Source of the DNA: Bifidobacterium sp. UBA6881
Lineage (GTDB): Bacteria; Actinomycetota; Actinomycetes; Actinomycetales; Bifidobacteriaceae
Assembly: GCA_002451435.1 (NCBI GenBank)
Contig: DKCF01000012.1
Location: forward strand, 2,205-27,921
Length of the DNA stretch: 25,717 nucleotides
Reading direction: 5' to 3'
Shown here piece after piece: positions 1 to 7,477 of this stretch. The translations under genes and the position numbers were made by a program. Position 1 is the first letter of the stretch. Every line of letters starts with the position of its first letter. The notes under the pieces are model-generated. The model was given only the letters and a program-made list of their open reading frames with translations. It was not told where the DNA came from and did no database searches.

Positions 1-926
1 TCCTCCAACGAGTACTCCTCGCCGAGGTGTGCGGACAGGAACAGCATCAGACGCAGACGCCTGTCCACTTCACTGCCGGTCTGGAACGCAGGACTCTTCT
101 TCGCGCGTCCCTTGAGCTCTTCGGCCTCATCCTCGTCCGCGCTCTTGCGGTTGATCTCCGGGGAAACCACCGTGGAACTGGCGGCACCGGTGGAATCATC
201 TGCCGGCACGAAATGGGCCGCCGCGTTCAAGCGGCGATTGAACGCATCGACGGCCTCCTGCGGGCTGACGATGGAAGCGCCCGGATGGGACAGCACATAC
301 ATGGCCAGATCGTCCGAATCGGTGTAGGCGACATTCAGATGTTCGCCATCCACATCGACCGTCGCCGCAAAACGACGCTGGTCGACCACCTTGACCAGTT
401 CCGGAGGGATGGATTGGGTGCCGAGCCCCGGAGCGATGGAATCCAATCCGAGTCCCGGCACCGGAGTCTGCGGCACGCGTGGCGCGGTACGCGACGTATG
501 CTGCGTCTCATGTGCGGGAGCGGAGGAAATGGACATGGACCTGGCCAGATAATTCGCCGCGGCGAGAATCGGCAGATCCTCGTCTCCAAAGAGCAGGCGC
601 ACACGTGGCTCATCGCCAAGCTGCAATCGATAGGAGGCGAAATCCTGCCCTTCGGATTTGGACGAATATTCCGGTTGGCGTGATTCGATGGCGATTCCCA
701 TCGCCGCGAGCTTGGCGCGGTCGCGTTGAAATTGCTTGGCGAATGCCGCTTTCGCCGCCTGATCGGCCAGCTCGCCGTACGAGTCGGCGTATGCCTTCAC
801 ACGCTGGGCGATCTGACGGGAGGTAAGCCATTGTGGGAAAGCTGAGGAAAGCACGGCCAAAACATCAAGTTCGTGTTTGCCCCATTTGTCGGAAAAACGA
901 CGTCTTCCGTTACTGCCTTCTGCCAT
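1..926 (-). CDS. WYL/PafBC-like helix-turn-helix transcriptional regulator (3' end outside window)
   Basis: The reading frame opens with ATG at 924-926 and stays open to the left edge, giving about 308 residues. Residues 15-85 read as a winged helix-turn-helix (a 'WLTSRQIAQRV' segment, then 'FQRDRAKLAAMG'), followed by the 'YRLQLGD' stretch usual in PafB/PafC-type regulators. Residues 183-236 resemble the WCX domain that ends such proteins ('LAMYVLSHPGASIVSP'). Between them, residues 132-180 are Pro/Ser-rich with no visible WYL core. After an acidic linker, residues 286-308 ('EVDRRLRLMLFLSAHLGEEY') look like the start of a second helix-turn-helix, as in naturally fused PafBC. Family members respond to DNA damage or bind ligands through WYL domains; the role here is inferred. 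The family assignment is fairly safe, the PafBC subtype less so. Confidence 0.7.
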   Translation of the reverse strand, partial: MAEGSNGRRRFSDKWGKHELDVLAVLSSAFPQWLTSRQIAQRVKAYADSYGELADQAAKAAFAKQFQRDRAKLAAMGIAIESRQPEYSSKSEGQDFASYRLQLGDEPRVRLLFGDEDLPILAAANYLARSMSISSAPAHETQHTSRTAPRVPQTPVPGLGLDSIAPGLGTQSIPPELVKVVDQRRFAATVDVDGEHLNVAYTDSDDLAMYVLSHPGASIVSPQEAVDAFNRRLNAAAHFVPADDSTGAASSTVVSPEINRKSADEDEAEELKGRAKKSPAFQTGSEVDRRLRLMLFLSAHLGEEYSLE

Positions 927-960
927 TAGTCCTCACGTCTCGTTAACGTTTCATTAAAGT

Positions 961-1002
961 GTGTGCGACATATGACGCCGCACACTTCACTCTATGATAG
1001 AG
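961..1002. promoter_or_regulatory. Palindromes upstream of the WYL-like regulator gene
   Basis: A perfect 7-base inverted repeat (GTGTGCG at 961-967, CGCACAC at 979-985) surrounds a CATATG core. Close by is a 13-base palindrome, CTCTATGATAGAG, at 990-1002. Both lie 35-76 bases before the regulator start codon. On the minus strand the second contains TATCAT, a possible -10 element without a convincing -35. They may be operator sites, perhaps for autoregulation; nothing in the sequence proves this. Confidence 0.3.
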
Positions 1003-1069
1003 GTTTTTCATTCAGTTTGTGTCTTTTTCCCGAAAAAACATCGTTTTCGTTTGGAAGGACACCCCCGAA

Positions 1070-2548
1070 TCAGACCCAATCGTCAGGCTCGATGCCTTGC
1101 GGGCCAACATATTCGCCGTTAGGCACATAGCTCGGCTCCTCGGTGTTCGGCAATTGCGCATCGCCGAACAGGATAACATCCCTGCCGAAGGTCCAGTCGC
1201 CGTTGATGTTGACGGAATTCGCCGCGGCGAGGGAAGGAACCCCATACGGGAAATGCGCGTCGAAATCGTGGATGTTCTTGTAATAGCGGGCGTCAAGACG
1301 CACATCGGGGAAGATGTAGTTGCCGTCCTCCATCTCATATTGGTCCGTCAGATGGAATCGGTCGGACCGCATGATGAACAGGTCGTCGGTGGTCTTCACC
1401 GGCAGGAAGCGCATGCGGTCCACGCAAACGCATGTGGCGCCGTCGAACAGCGTCACGGCCGCGCCCATGGCGGTCTCCAGCTGGATGACCGGTTCGCTCG
1501 TCGGATCGGTCGGATCCACCGTCTTCTTATTGCGGATCACCGGCAGCGGCAACACACCATCGCAAGCGGCGAGCTTCGACTTCAAGGCGTCGATGCGAAT
1601 CCAGATGCTGTTCGTGTTGAAATACGGATGCTTGTCGATATCCTGCGCATCCGCCTTGTCGTCCGGGTGCACCTGGCTCATCTCGCGAAGCATCAGACGG
1701 CCGGTGGCCTTGTCGCGGACGATATGCCCGCCCTTGCGGTCGGCGGGAGTGCGCTTGGCCACCTCGATCATGAAAGGAGCACCGGTGTTCTCAAAGTGCT
1801 GCGCCAAGGTACGGGACGGGCGCGCGCCGAGGTTGTCGGAATTGGAGATGAACAGGTACTTGAACCCATGGGCCTCCAGAGTATCCAGCAATCCGGATTC
1901 CCAGATCGTGGAGAACAGGTCGCCGTGTCCCGGCGGGCACCATTCCAGTCCCGGGTTCTTCGGGAAACTCACCGGCAGGCCCGTGGCCGCGCTGATTTTC
2001 GGCTCCTGATGCTGCACGATCTCCATCGGGATGTCCTCCTGGTGGAATTTCTTGTTGGCGTGCAGCACCTTCATGGTGTCTTCGGACGTACGGAACGAAT
2101 TCATCAGGGTCAACGGCAGATCCACCCCAAGACGGGTGCGTGCGGTGAGCACCTGGCCGATGATGATGTCGATGAAGCGCATCTGACGTGCCTTGTGACG
2201 GCGGACGGGCAACAGGGACTTCGCGCAATCGAGTCCCATCGAGGTGCCCAGGCCTCCGTTGAGCTTCAGAAACGCCGTTTTGGCGAACGCATCGACCGCC
2301 TTGTCGTGGTTGATGGTCTCATACACATCGTGGAAACTCGGCACACCCACTAGTGGCTCGACGGTGTCCTCGCGAATCCAGCTGCTGGATTCCTCGGTGC
2401 GCCAAACGTCATATAGACGCTTGAACTGCGCGATGGCCATGTCGCTCATGCCATGCTCGCGCATCTTCGCTGCGGAATGTTCGAATACGTCCTCAGTCAA
2501 TCTCTGTTCCTTCCATGCGGGCGTGTTGTCGTTATACCTCGTAGCCAT
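1070..2548 (-). CDS. ugpA: UTP--glucose-1-phosphate uridylyltransferase (UDP-glucose pyrophosphorylase)
   Basis: This enzyme makes UDP-glucose from UTP and glucose-1-phosphate in the cytoplasm, feeding galactose use and surface glycan synthesis. The protein has 492 residues and is of the eukaryotic-like UDPGP family, which is much longer than bacterial GalU (about 300 residues). The nucleotide-binding loop 'LNGGLGTSMG' is at residues 96-105 with a conserved Lys at 110. Further family signatures are 'NSFRTSEDT', 'FISNSDNLGA' and 'HPYFNTNSIW'. The start at 2548 (MATRYND) is preferred, but an in-frame ATG at 2560 adds four residues and neither has a clear ribosome binding site. The gene stands alone between the WYL regulator and a divergent tRNA. 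The symbol follows usage for bifidobacterial enzymes. Confidence 0.93.
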   Translation of the reverse strand: MATRYNDNTPAWKEQRLTEDVFEHSAAKMREHGMSDMAIAQFKRLYDVWRTEESSSWIREDTVEPLVGVPSFHDVYETINHDKAVDAFAKTAFLKLNGGLGTSMGLDCAKSLLPVRRHKARQMRFIDIIIGQVLTARTRLGVDLPLTLMNSFRTSEDTMKVLHANKKFHQEDIPMEIVQHQEPKISAATGLPVSFPKNPGLEWCPPGHGDLFSTIWESGLLDTLEAHGFKYLFISNSDNLGARPSRTLAQHFENTGAPFMIEVAKRTPADRKGGHIVRDKATGRLMLREMSQVHPDDKADAQDIDKHPYFNTNSIWIRIDALKSKLAACDGVLPLPVIRNKKTVDPTDPTSEPVIQLETAMGAAVTLFDGATCVCVDRMRFLPVKTTDDLFIMRSDRFHLTDQYEMEDGNYIFPDVRLDARYYKNIHDFDAHFPYGVPSLAAANSVNINGDWTFGRDVILFGDAQLPNTEEPSYVPNGEYVGPQGIEPDDWV

Positions 2549-2644
2549 CTTACACAACATTTTTTCAACGGGGGTGTTTACGTCGGAAAAGGAGAATTCT
2601 TAGTGCAATAGACGCATGCCGTTCACCTTACGACACGACGCGAT

Positions 2645-2673
2645 TTGCCATTGGCAAGACGTTATGCTAGATT
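2645..2673 (+). promoter_or_regulatory. Promoter of tRNA-Pro
   Basis: A -35 element TTGCCA (2645-2650) is separated by exactly 17 bases from a -10 element TAGATT (2668-2673), placing the transcription start near 2680, just before the tRNA leader. The -35 lies in a perfect palindrome, TTGCCATTGGCAA (2645-2657), so it also offers a -35-like sequence to the opposite strand facing ugpA. An alternative -10, TATGCT at 2663-2668, lacks a well-placed -35. Confidence 0.55.
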
Positions 2674-2680
2674 TTCTTTT

Positions 2681-2696
2681 CGGTGCTTTTGCACCG
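2681..2696 (+). other. Perfect hairpin forming the tRNA-Pro 5' leader
   Basis: CGGTGC-TTTT-GCACCG is a perfect 6-bp stem with a TTTT loop. It starts about where the predicted transcript begins and ends two bases before the mature tRNA. It would make up nearly the whole precursor leader, next to the RNase P cleavage site. Confidence 0.55.
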
Positions 2697-2698
2697 TT

Positions 2699-2772
<74 letters not shown>

Positions 2773-2783
2773 CTTTCAAAGGT

Positions 2784-2816
2784 CTTGGGATCTCGGTTCC
2801 AAGGCTTTTTCTTTTT
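2784..2816 (+). terminator. Intrinsic terminator of tRNA-Pro
   Basis: The stem CTTGGGA (2784-2790) pairs with TTCCAAG (2797-2803, one G-T pair) around a six-base loop. It is followed by two T5 runs (2806-2810 and 2812-2816). It begins 11 bases after the tRNA. Confidence 0.8.
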
Positions 2817-3039
2817 CCTCCCCGCATACAGCCACGTATGCGCGCAGATACGATTTTCGCCAAAGATCGATGGGCAAATCCTCAATGCGTTGCGCATCAT
2901 CGCTCACGGGTCTCTCACGACATGTCCCCGCGGTGCCGCTGCCGTTCGGCACCGAACATGGACGACCACGCGGAAAGTGATAACATTCCCATTGCTGGAT
3001 GCTTTATGAGACCCTTTCTCGTCCGGGAGGTGACTGTCC
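2817..3039. other. Leader region of the tandem-RHH gene, with two hairpins
   Basis: No gene is supported here. Two inverted repeats are visible. CGCATAC/GTATGCG spans 2823-2842. A stronger one pairs CGGTGCCG (2931-2938) with CGGCACCG (2947-2954), with outer CATGT/ACATG at 2921-2925 and 2956-2960. Neither has a T-tract. No convincing -35/-10 pair is seen. The second hairpin could be an operator for the adjacent DNA-binding protein or a leader structure, which is a guess. Confidence 0.3.
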
Positions 3040-3453
3040 ATGGAACCGGTGAACGACCAACCGCAATTCGATGACGTCGATGAGTTGGCCCATGTGTTCG
3101 ACGATTCGGCCCGCGAAGACGAATGGAAGATCCGGCTGCCACGCGAACTGGGATTGGACGCAAGGGAACGCGCCAAACACGACGGCATCACGCTCACCGA
3201 ATTGACGCGCAGGGCTTTGGAACGCGATGACGCCGACGAAGGCACGGACATGGTACGGCCCGGACGCATGCCCAAGAACAGCAATGGCCGCGAACAGCTC
3301 GGTGACGAATGGAAGATCAAACTTCCTTACGAACTGGGCCAAAGGGCGCGAAACAAGGCGAAACGGGATGGAATCTCCCTGAGCTCATTGGCGCGCCGCG
3401 CCGTGACCGGCTATCTACAGGAGCGCGACAAGGCGGAACGTCCGCTGTTCTAG
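3040..3453 (+). CDS. Small protein with two tandem ribbon-helix-helix domains
   Basis: The 137-residue protein starts at ATG 3040 after a good ribosome binding site (GGGAGGT). It contains an internal duplication: residues 26-60 ('EDEWKIRLPRELG...') and 88-122 ('GDEWKIKLPYELG...') are identical at 22 of 35 positions. Each copy has the Arc/CopG-like pattern: a short strand (WKIxLP), a helix ending in DGI, then 'LxxLxRRA'. RHH proteins normally bind DNA as dimers, pairing one strand from each chain; here one chain could supply both. Tandem RHH is known in F-plasmid TraY. It is one of only two plus-strand protein genes in the window and has no toxin-like partner beside it. DNA binding is inferred; target and function are unknown. 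Confidence 0.8.
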   Translation: MEPVNDQPQFDDVDELAHVFDDSAREDEWKIRLPRELGLDARERAKHDGITLTELTRRALERDDADEGTDMVRPGRMPKNSNGREQLGDEWKIKLPYELGQRARNKAKRDGISLSSLARRAVTGYLQERDKAERPLF

Positions 3454-3477
3454 AACGCGCGTTCCACGCCAATATTG

Positions 3478-3515
3478 TTTGTGGGGGTGTCCGCATGCGC
3501 GGACACCCCCACAAA
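3478..3515. terminator. Bidirectional terminator between the RHH gene and cmk-der
   Basis: A perfect 17-bp stem (3478-3494 with 3499-3515) surrounds an ATGC loop. It starts with TTT and ends with AAA, so each strand has a short U-run at the stem end. It sits between two convergent stop codons (3453 on plus, 3535 on minus) and can serve both genes. There is no long T-tract beyond the stem. Confidence 0.8.
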
Positions 3516-3534
3516 TTCACTCGTCGAATTCTGC

Positions 3535-5664
3535 CTACTTGCGTTTCTTCTTTTCGCGAATGTTCACCGAAATCTGAATCGGGGAACCCTCGAATCCGAA
3601 TTCCTCACGCAGACAGCGCTCGATATAGCGCCGGTAACCATGCTCGAGGAATCCGGTGGCGAAGATGACGAAACGCGGCGGACGCGTTGATGCCTGGGTG
3701 GCGAAAAGGATTCTCGGCTGCTTGCCGCCACGCAACGGATGCGGGTGCGCGGCCTGGATCTTGCCGAGGAACGCATTGAGCTTGCCTGTGGGAATACGCT
3801 TGTCCCAAGACTCCAAGGCACCACGCATGGCGCGTGCCAGACGGTTCGTATGCCATCCGGTCTTCGCGGACAGATTGACGCGCTGGGCCCATGTGACGCG
3901 TTCGAATTCGGTCTTCCATAGGCGTTCCATGCGCTGACGGTCGAATTCGTCCATCAGATCCCACTTGTTGAACACCAGCACGATGCATCGTCCGGCATCG
4001 ACCGCCTGGCTCATCACTTTGAGATCCTGATCGGAAATCGGCTGTGAGGCATCGAACAGCACCAAAGCGAGCTCGGCGCGTTCGATTGCGGCCTGTGTGC
4101 GCAGCGACGAGAAATACTCAGCACCGGACAGCTTGTGCAGACGGCGCTTGATGCCTGCGGTGTCGATGAACAGCCAGTCATCGCCATCGACCCTCACGAC
4201 CTCGTCGACGGGGTCGCGCGTCGTTCCCGCCAAATCGTTGACGACGCTACGTTCCTCGTGCGCCAATTGGTTCAACAGGGACGACTTGCCCACGTTCGGA
4301 CGGCCGACGAGCGCGACACGACGCAGATGGGAAGGTGTGAGGAAACCGGAGGTCTTCTCGGCCTTCTTCAGCGAATCCATCGCCGCATCGAGTAATTCGC
4401 CGATACCCCGGCCGTGCATCGCGGAAATGCCGTATGGCTCGCCCAATCCCATCTTCCAGAATTCGGCGGTAAGGTATTCGCTTTCACGATCATCGACCTT
4501 GTTCACGGCAAGCGTGACCGGCTTGCCGGATGCGCGAAGCATCTTGACGATACGCGCATCCGTATCGGTCAGTCCGACCAGACCATCGACGACGAGGACC
4601 ACGGCATCCGCCAGCTGCACGGCGACCTGGGCCTGGGAGGCGATGGCGGAGTCGATGCCCTCGACATCGGCTTCCCAACCACCGGTATCGACCAATTTGA
4701 AATCCGTGCCGGCCCATTCGGCGTCGTAGCTCACACGGTCACGGGTGACGCCGGGGGTGTCCTCCACAACCGCCGCGCGACGGCCGAGTATACGATTCAC
4801 GAGCGTGGACTTGCCGACATTCGGACGGCCGACCACGGCGAGAACGCCAACCGGCTTCGGTCCGGACTGACGGCTTCCGCCGACGAACGAGGAGCCGTCG
4901 ATCAGCCCCTCATCGCCCTCATCGAGCTCGTAATCGTCCAGGTTGGAGACGTACTGGCGGTACTGCTGCTCTTCGATGGCGTCATCGACGATGCGTATCA
5001 GCACGTCAAGGGTCTCGCTGAAGTCAAGGTCGGAATTGTCGACCGTCAGCACGCCTTCGGCGGCCGAGGTGAAATTCGTGACCTTGGAATCCGCTTTATC
5101 CCTTGCGGCGACGTTGTCGGCGCCGACCCCGGCCGTGGACTGCCCCGCGCGACGAGCCTGACGCACCTCCTCGCGGGCGGTGAGCAATACGCGCACCTCG
5201 GCATCCGGTGCCACGACGGTGGTGATGTCGCGGCCTTCCGCGACGATGCCCGCACCCTTGGAGAAGGAATCCACGGCGGTCTCACGCGCGATGTACGCAC
5301 GCTGGGCCGCGATCAGCACATGGCGCACCGGAACGATTCCCGACACCTTGGAAACATGGGAGGACACCTCGGAGGAACGAATGGCCTCGCTGATGTCCTC
5401 GTCATCCGCATACACGCGCGGATCATCGGGATTCACGCTGATGTCGAAATGGCCGTCGGTGAAGAATTCGCCGACCGCCTCCGTGATTTCACGTTCGTCG
5501 ACGGTTTCCGCATCCAGGTCGATGCCCTGATGCAGACACCACCACGCGCATGCACGGTACATGGCGCCGGTGTCGAGGTAGGCGAAACCGTAGTATTTGG
5601 CCAGAGCCTTGGAAGTGGACGACTTGCCGACGCCGGCCGGCCCGTCAATGGCTACGCGGATCAC
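3535..5664 (-). CDS. der: Bifunctional cytidylate kinase / ribosome-assembly GTPase Der
   Basis: One 709-residue chain joins two enzymes. Residues 1-230 are cytidylate kinase, which phosphorylates CMP and dCMP: P-loop 'GPAGVGKSS' at 8-16, 'DTGAMYRA' at 31-38, 'AEGRDIT' at 142-148. An acidic linker (about 232-268) leads to Der, which acts in 50S subunit maturation: first GTPase with 'GRPNVGKST' 279-287, 'DTGG' 326-329 and 'NKVD' 388-391; second with 'GRPNVGKSS' 454-462, 'DTAG' 501-504 and 'NKWD' 566-569; then a KH-like domain from about 620 to a Lys/Arg-rich end. All key motifs are intact in both halves. The GTG start at 5662-5664 follows an AAGGAGG site and overlaps the rluB stop (GTGA), so translation is probably coupled. 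The fusion is known in bifidobacteria. Confidence 0.96.
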   Translation of the reverse strand: MIRVAIDGPAGVGKSSTSKALAKYYGFAYLDTGAMYRACAWWCLHQGIDLDAETVDEREITEAVGEFFTDGHFDISVNPDDPRVYADDEDISEAIRSSEVSSHVSKVSGIVPVRHVLIAAQRAYIARETAVDSFSKGAGIVAEGRDITTVVAPDAEVRVLLTAREEVRQARRAGQSTAGVGADNVAARDKADSKVTNFTSAAEGVLTVDNSDLDFSETLDVLIRIVDDAIEEQQYRQYVSNLDDYELDEGDEGLIDGSSFVGGSRQSGPKPVGVLAVVGRPNVGKSTLVNRILGRRAAVVEDTPGVTRDRVSYDAEWAGTDFKLVDTGGWEADVEGIDSAIASQAQVAVQLADAVVLVVDGLVGLTDTDARIVKMLRASGKPVTLAVNKVDDRESEYLTAEFWKMGLGEPYGISAMHGRGIGELLDAAMDSLKKAEKTSGFLTPSHLRRVALVGRPNVGKSSLLNQLAHEERSVVNDLAGTTRDPVDEVVRVDGDDWLFIDTAGIKRRLHKLSGAEYFSSLRTQAAIERAELALVLFDASQPISDQDLKVMSQAVDAGRCIVLVFNKWDLMDEFDRQRMERLWKTEFERVTWAQRVNLSAKTGWHTNRLARAMRGALESWDKRIPTGKLNAFLGKIQAAHPHPLRGGKQPRILFATQASTRPPRFVIFATGFLEHGYRRYIERCLREEFGFEGSPIQISVNIREKKKRK

Positions 5665-6434
5665 AGTCCGACCTCCTTGGAAAGGGAACGGACCTCGGTC
5701 TGCGAAAGCACGCGATAGCTGCCAGGCTTCAGATCACCGAGTTTGATCGGGCCGATCTGCGTGCGCACCAGACGCCGGACGGGAAATCCGATGGACCCGA
5801 AGATACGGCGCACGATACGGTTCTTGCCTGAGTGGAGCACGACCTTGACCAAGGTGCCCTCGCGGTTGGCGTCGAGGATGGCGCAACGATCGAGCTTGAT
5901 CCAACCGTCATCGAGTTGCACGCCGGTGGTGACCAGCCGTCGGCACACCTGACCGCTGATGCGGCCCTCCAGCGTGGCGATATAGGTCTTTTCCACCTCG
6001 TACTTGGGGTGCATGACGTGCTGGCTCAGTTCGCCGTCGTTCGTCATGAGGATGAGACCTTCCGAATCGTAATCCAGACGGCCCATATGGAAAATACGCT
6101 CGTACTTGTCGCCGACGATGTCGCGCAGGGTGTAGCGGCCCTTCGGATCGTCCATGGCGCTCAGCACGCGCTTCGGCTTGTTCAAGGCAAGCGTGACATG
6201 GTTTGGGTTCACGCGTACACGAGAGCCGTCCACGCGAACCTCCTGATGCTTCGGATCGACACGGGTGCCGAGTTCGGTGACGAGCTCTCCGTCGATCTCG
6301 ACGCGCCCATCGGTGATTATCTCTTCGCATTTGCGACGCGACCCGAATCCCGCCTGGGCCAGAAGCTTCTGCAGGCGAATACCTTCGTTGTCGTGATTGT
6401 GCGCCTTCATGGCGCGGGAATATGCGTTTGGCAT
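5661..6434 (-). CDS. rluB: RluB/RsuA-family rRNA pseudouridine synthase
   Basis: The 257-residue protein converts a uridine in ribosomal RNA (in RluB relatives, helix 80/89 of 23S rRNA) to pseudouridine. Residues 18-75 form an S4 RNA-binding domain ('IRLQKLLAQAGFGSRRKCEE'). The catalytic motif 'GRLDYDSEG' is at 118-126 with the nucleophile Asp121, followed by 'LILMTNDGELS'. The start at 6434 follows GGGAG in good position; an internal Met at residue 9 is possible but has no better site. In many Actinobacteria the order is scpA-scpB-rluB-cmk-der; here scpAB are not upstream, since a divergent aquaporin gene takes their place. The RluB subtype is inferred from this context. Confidence 0.92.
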   Translation of the reverse strand: MPNAYSRAMKAHNHDNEGIRLQKLLAQAGFGSRRKCEEIITDGRVEIDGELVTELGTRVDPKHQEVRVDGSRVRVNPNHVTLALNKPKRVLSAMDDPKGRYTLRDIVGDKYERIFHMGRLDYDSEGLILMTNDGELSQHVMHPKYEVEKTYIATLEGRISGQVCRRLVTTGVQLDDGWIKLDRCAILDANREGTLVKVVLHSGKNRIVRRIFGSIGFPVRRLVRTQIGPIKLGDLKPGSYRVLSQTEVRSLSKEVGL

Positions 6435-6550
6435 CGTTCTCCCAACGTGGCCGGATAATACTGAATACTTACAGGGACTGCTGGTACTATTGCAGTCGTT
6501 TGCCGATTATGAAAATCGCAACCACATTATTATAAAACAGAGGAAAGACT
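6435..6550. promoter_or_regulatory. Divergent promoter region between rluB and the aquaporin gene
   Basis: The AT-richer 116 bases must hold starts for both directions. An inverted repeat GACTGC (6476-6481)/GCAGTC (6492-6497) with a ten-base spacer lies near the centre, and CGATT/AATCG lies just right of it. Candidate -10 elements exist (TATTAT on both strands), but I could not pair any with a good -35 element. Confidence 0.35.
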
Positions 6551-7477
6551 ATGACTGCTGCTGAGCAAACGCTCACATTCCAGAAAGAACACAGCAAACC
6601 ACTGGCGCTTCGTGTCGGCGCGGAACTTGTCGGAAGCTTCGTCGTCTGCTTCGCCATTTATGCGATCTGCACGCTGGGCACTGCCGTATACGGCGTCAAC
6701 ATGGCGTTCATCGCGCTGCTGACCGGCGCCATCTATGCGGCCGCGACCGTGATTTTCGGCAGGATCTCCGGCGCGCATCTCAACCCGGCGGTTTCCGTCG
6801 CCGCGATGCTCACCGGCAAGACCGGAATCATCGATGGCGTGCTGTACATCATCGCCCAGGTGCTTGGCGGCATCGCGGCAGGCGCCGTCATCCGTTTCCT
6901 GCTGCCGACTTCCGAACAGGTGACGTTGAAGATCTGGCTGGCCCAAGCGGTCAATGGCTTCGATAAGAACTCCATCTCCTACTCCGCTCTCGGCAATTAT
7001 GGCGTGACGCTGAGCATTACCACGGCCATCATCGTCGAACTGGTCGCCGGCGTCATCGTCATCGCAGGCGCCCTTCGCGTCATGGACGACGACGAGTCCA
7101 ATGTGAATCACGGTCTTGCGATGGGACTGGCATATGGCGTCGCCACGGCAATCGCCTATCCGGTGACCGGTGCCGCCCTGAATCCGGCGCGTGCCACCGG
7201 AATCGCGCTGTTCGCCCAGAATCAGGGATTGAACGAGCAGCCATTGCAGCAGCTTTGGGTGTTCTGGATCTGCCCGGTCCTCGCCGCGGCCGTCGTGTCC
7301 CTGGTGGTCATCATCGCCTCGATGCTCGGAGCGCGAAAGCATGATGTCCCCGGGAACGCCGCGGAAAGCGATGGCGAAACCGCCGATGCCGAATCAGAGG
7401 CCGACGGGGAGCAGACCGAGCAGGATGAACAATCCGACGCCCAGACTGATGCCGATGAAAGCGTCGAACGAAACTGA
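6551..7477 (+). CDS. MIP-family channel (aquaporin/aquaglyceroporin-like)
   Basis: This 308-residue membrane protein has the two signature half-helix motifs of the aquaporin family: NPA at 78-80 ('SGAHLNPAVS') and NPAR at 211-214 ('TGAALNPARA'). About six hydrophobic segments run from residue 20 to 260. The substrate is uncertain. The residue after NPAR is Ala, not the Asp of glycerol channels, and the position 12 before the second NPA is Thr199, where AqpZ has His and GlpF has Gly. The C-terminus (271-308) is a hydrophilic tail with 16 Asp/Glu in 38 residues; its last 27 codons overlap the convergent DUF3017 gene. The start follows AGAGGAAAG. Channel family is certain, specificity is not. 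Confidence 0.92.
   Translation: MTAAEQTLTFQKEHSKPLALRVGAELVGSFVVCFAIYAICTLGTAVYGVNMAFIALLTGAIYAAATVIFGRISGAHLNPAVSVAAMLTGKTGIIDGVLYIIAQVLGGIAAGAVIRFLLPTSEQVTLKIWLAQAVNGFDKNSISYSALGNYGVTLSITTAIIVELVAGVIVIAGALRVMDDDESNVNHGLAMGLAYGVATAIAYPVTGAALNPARATGIALFAQNQGLNEQPLQQLWVFWICPVLAAAVVSLVVIIASMLGARKHDVPGNAAESDGETADAESEADGEQTEQDEQSDAQTDADESVERN

Noticed and set aside
1019..2353. Long plus-strand frame (444 codons) opposite ugpA
   Set aside because: It is antisense to a clearly recognised enzyme, its translation shows no family features, and long antisense frames are expected in GC-rich genes.
4414..5718. Plus-strand frame of 434 codons opposite cmk-der
   Set aside because: It is antisense to conserved kinase and GTPase motifs, with no ribosome binding site or family similarity.
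6435..6550. A specific promoter pair for rluB and the aquaporin gene
   Set aside because: Several -10-like hexamers exist but none combines with a credible -35 at 16-18 bases, so no exact promoter is called.
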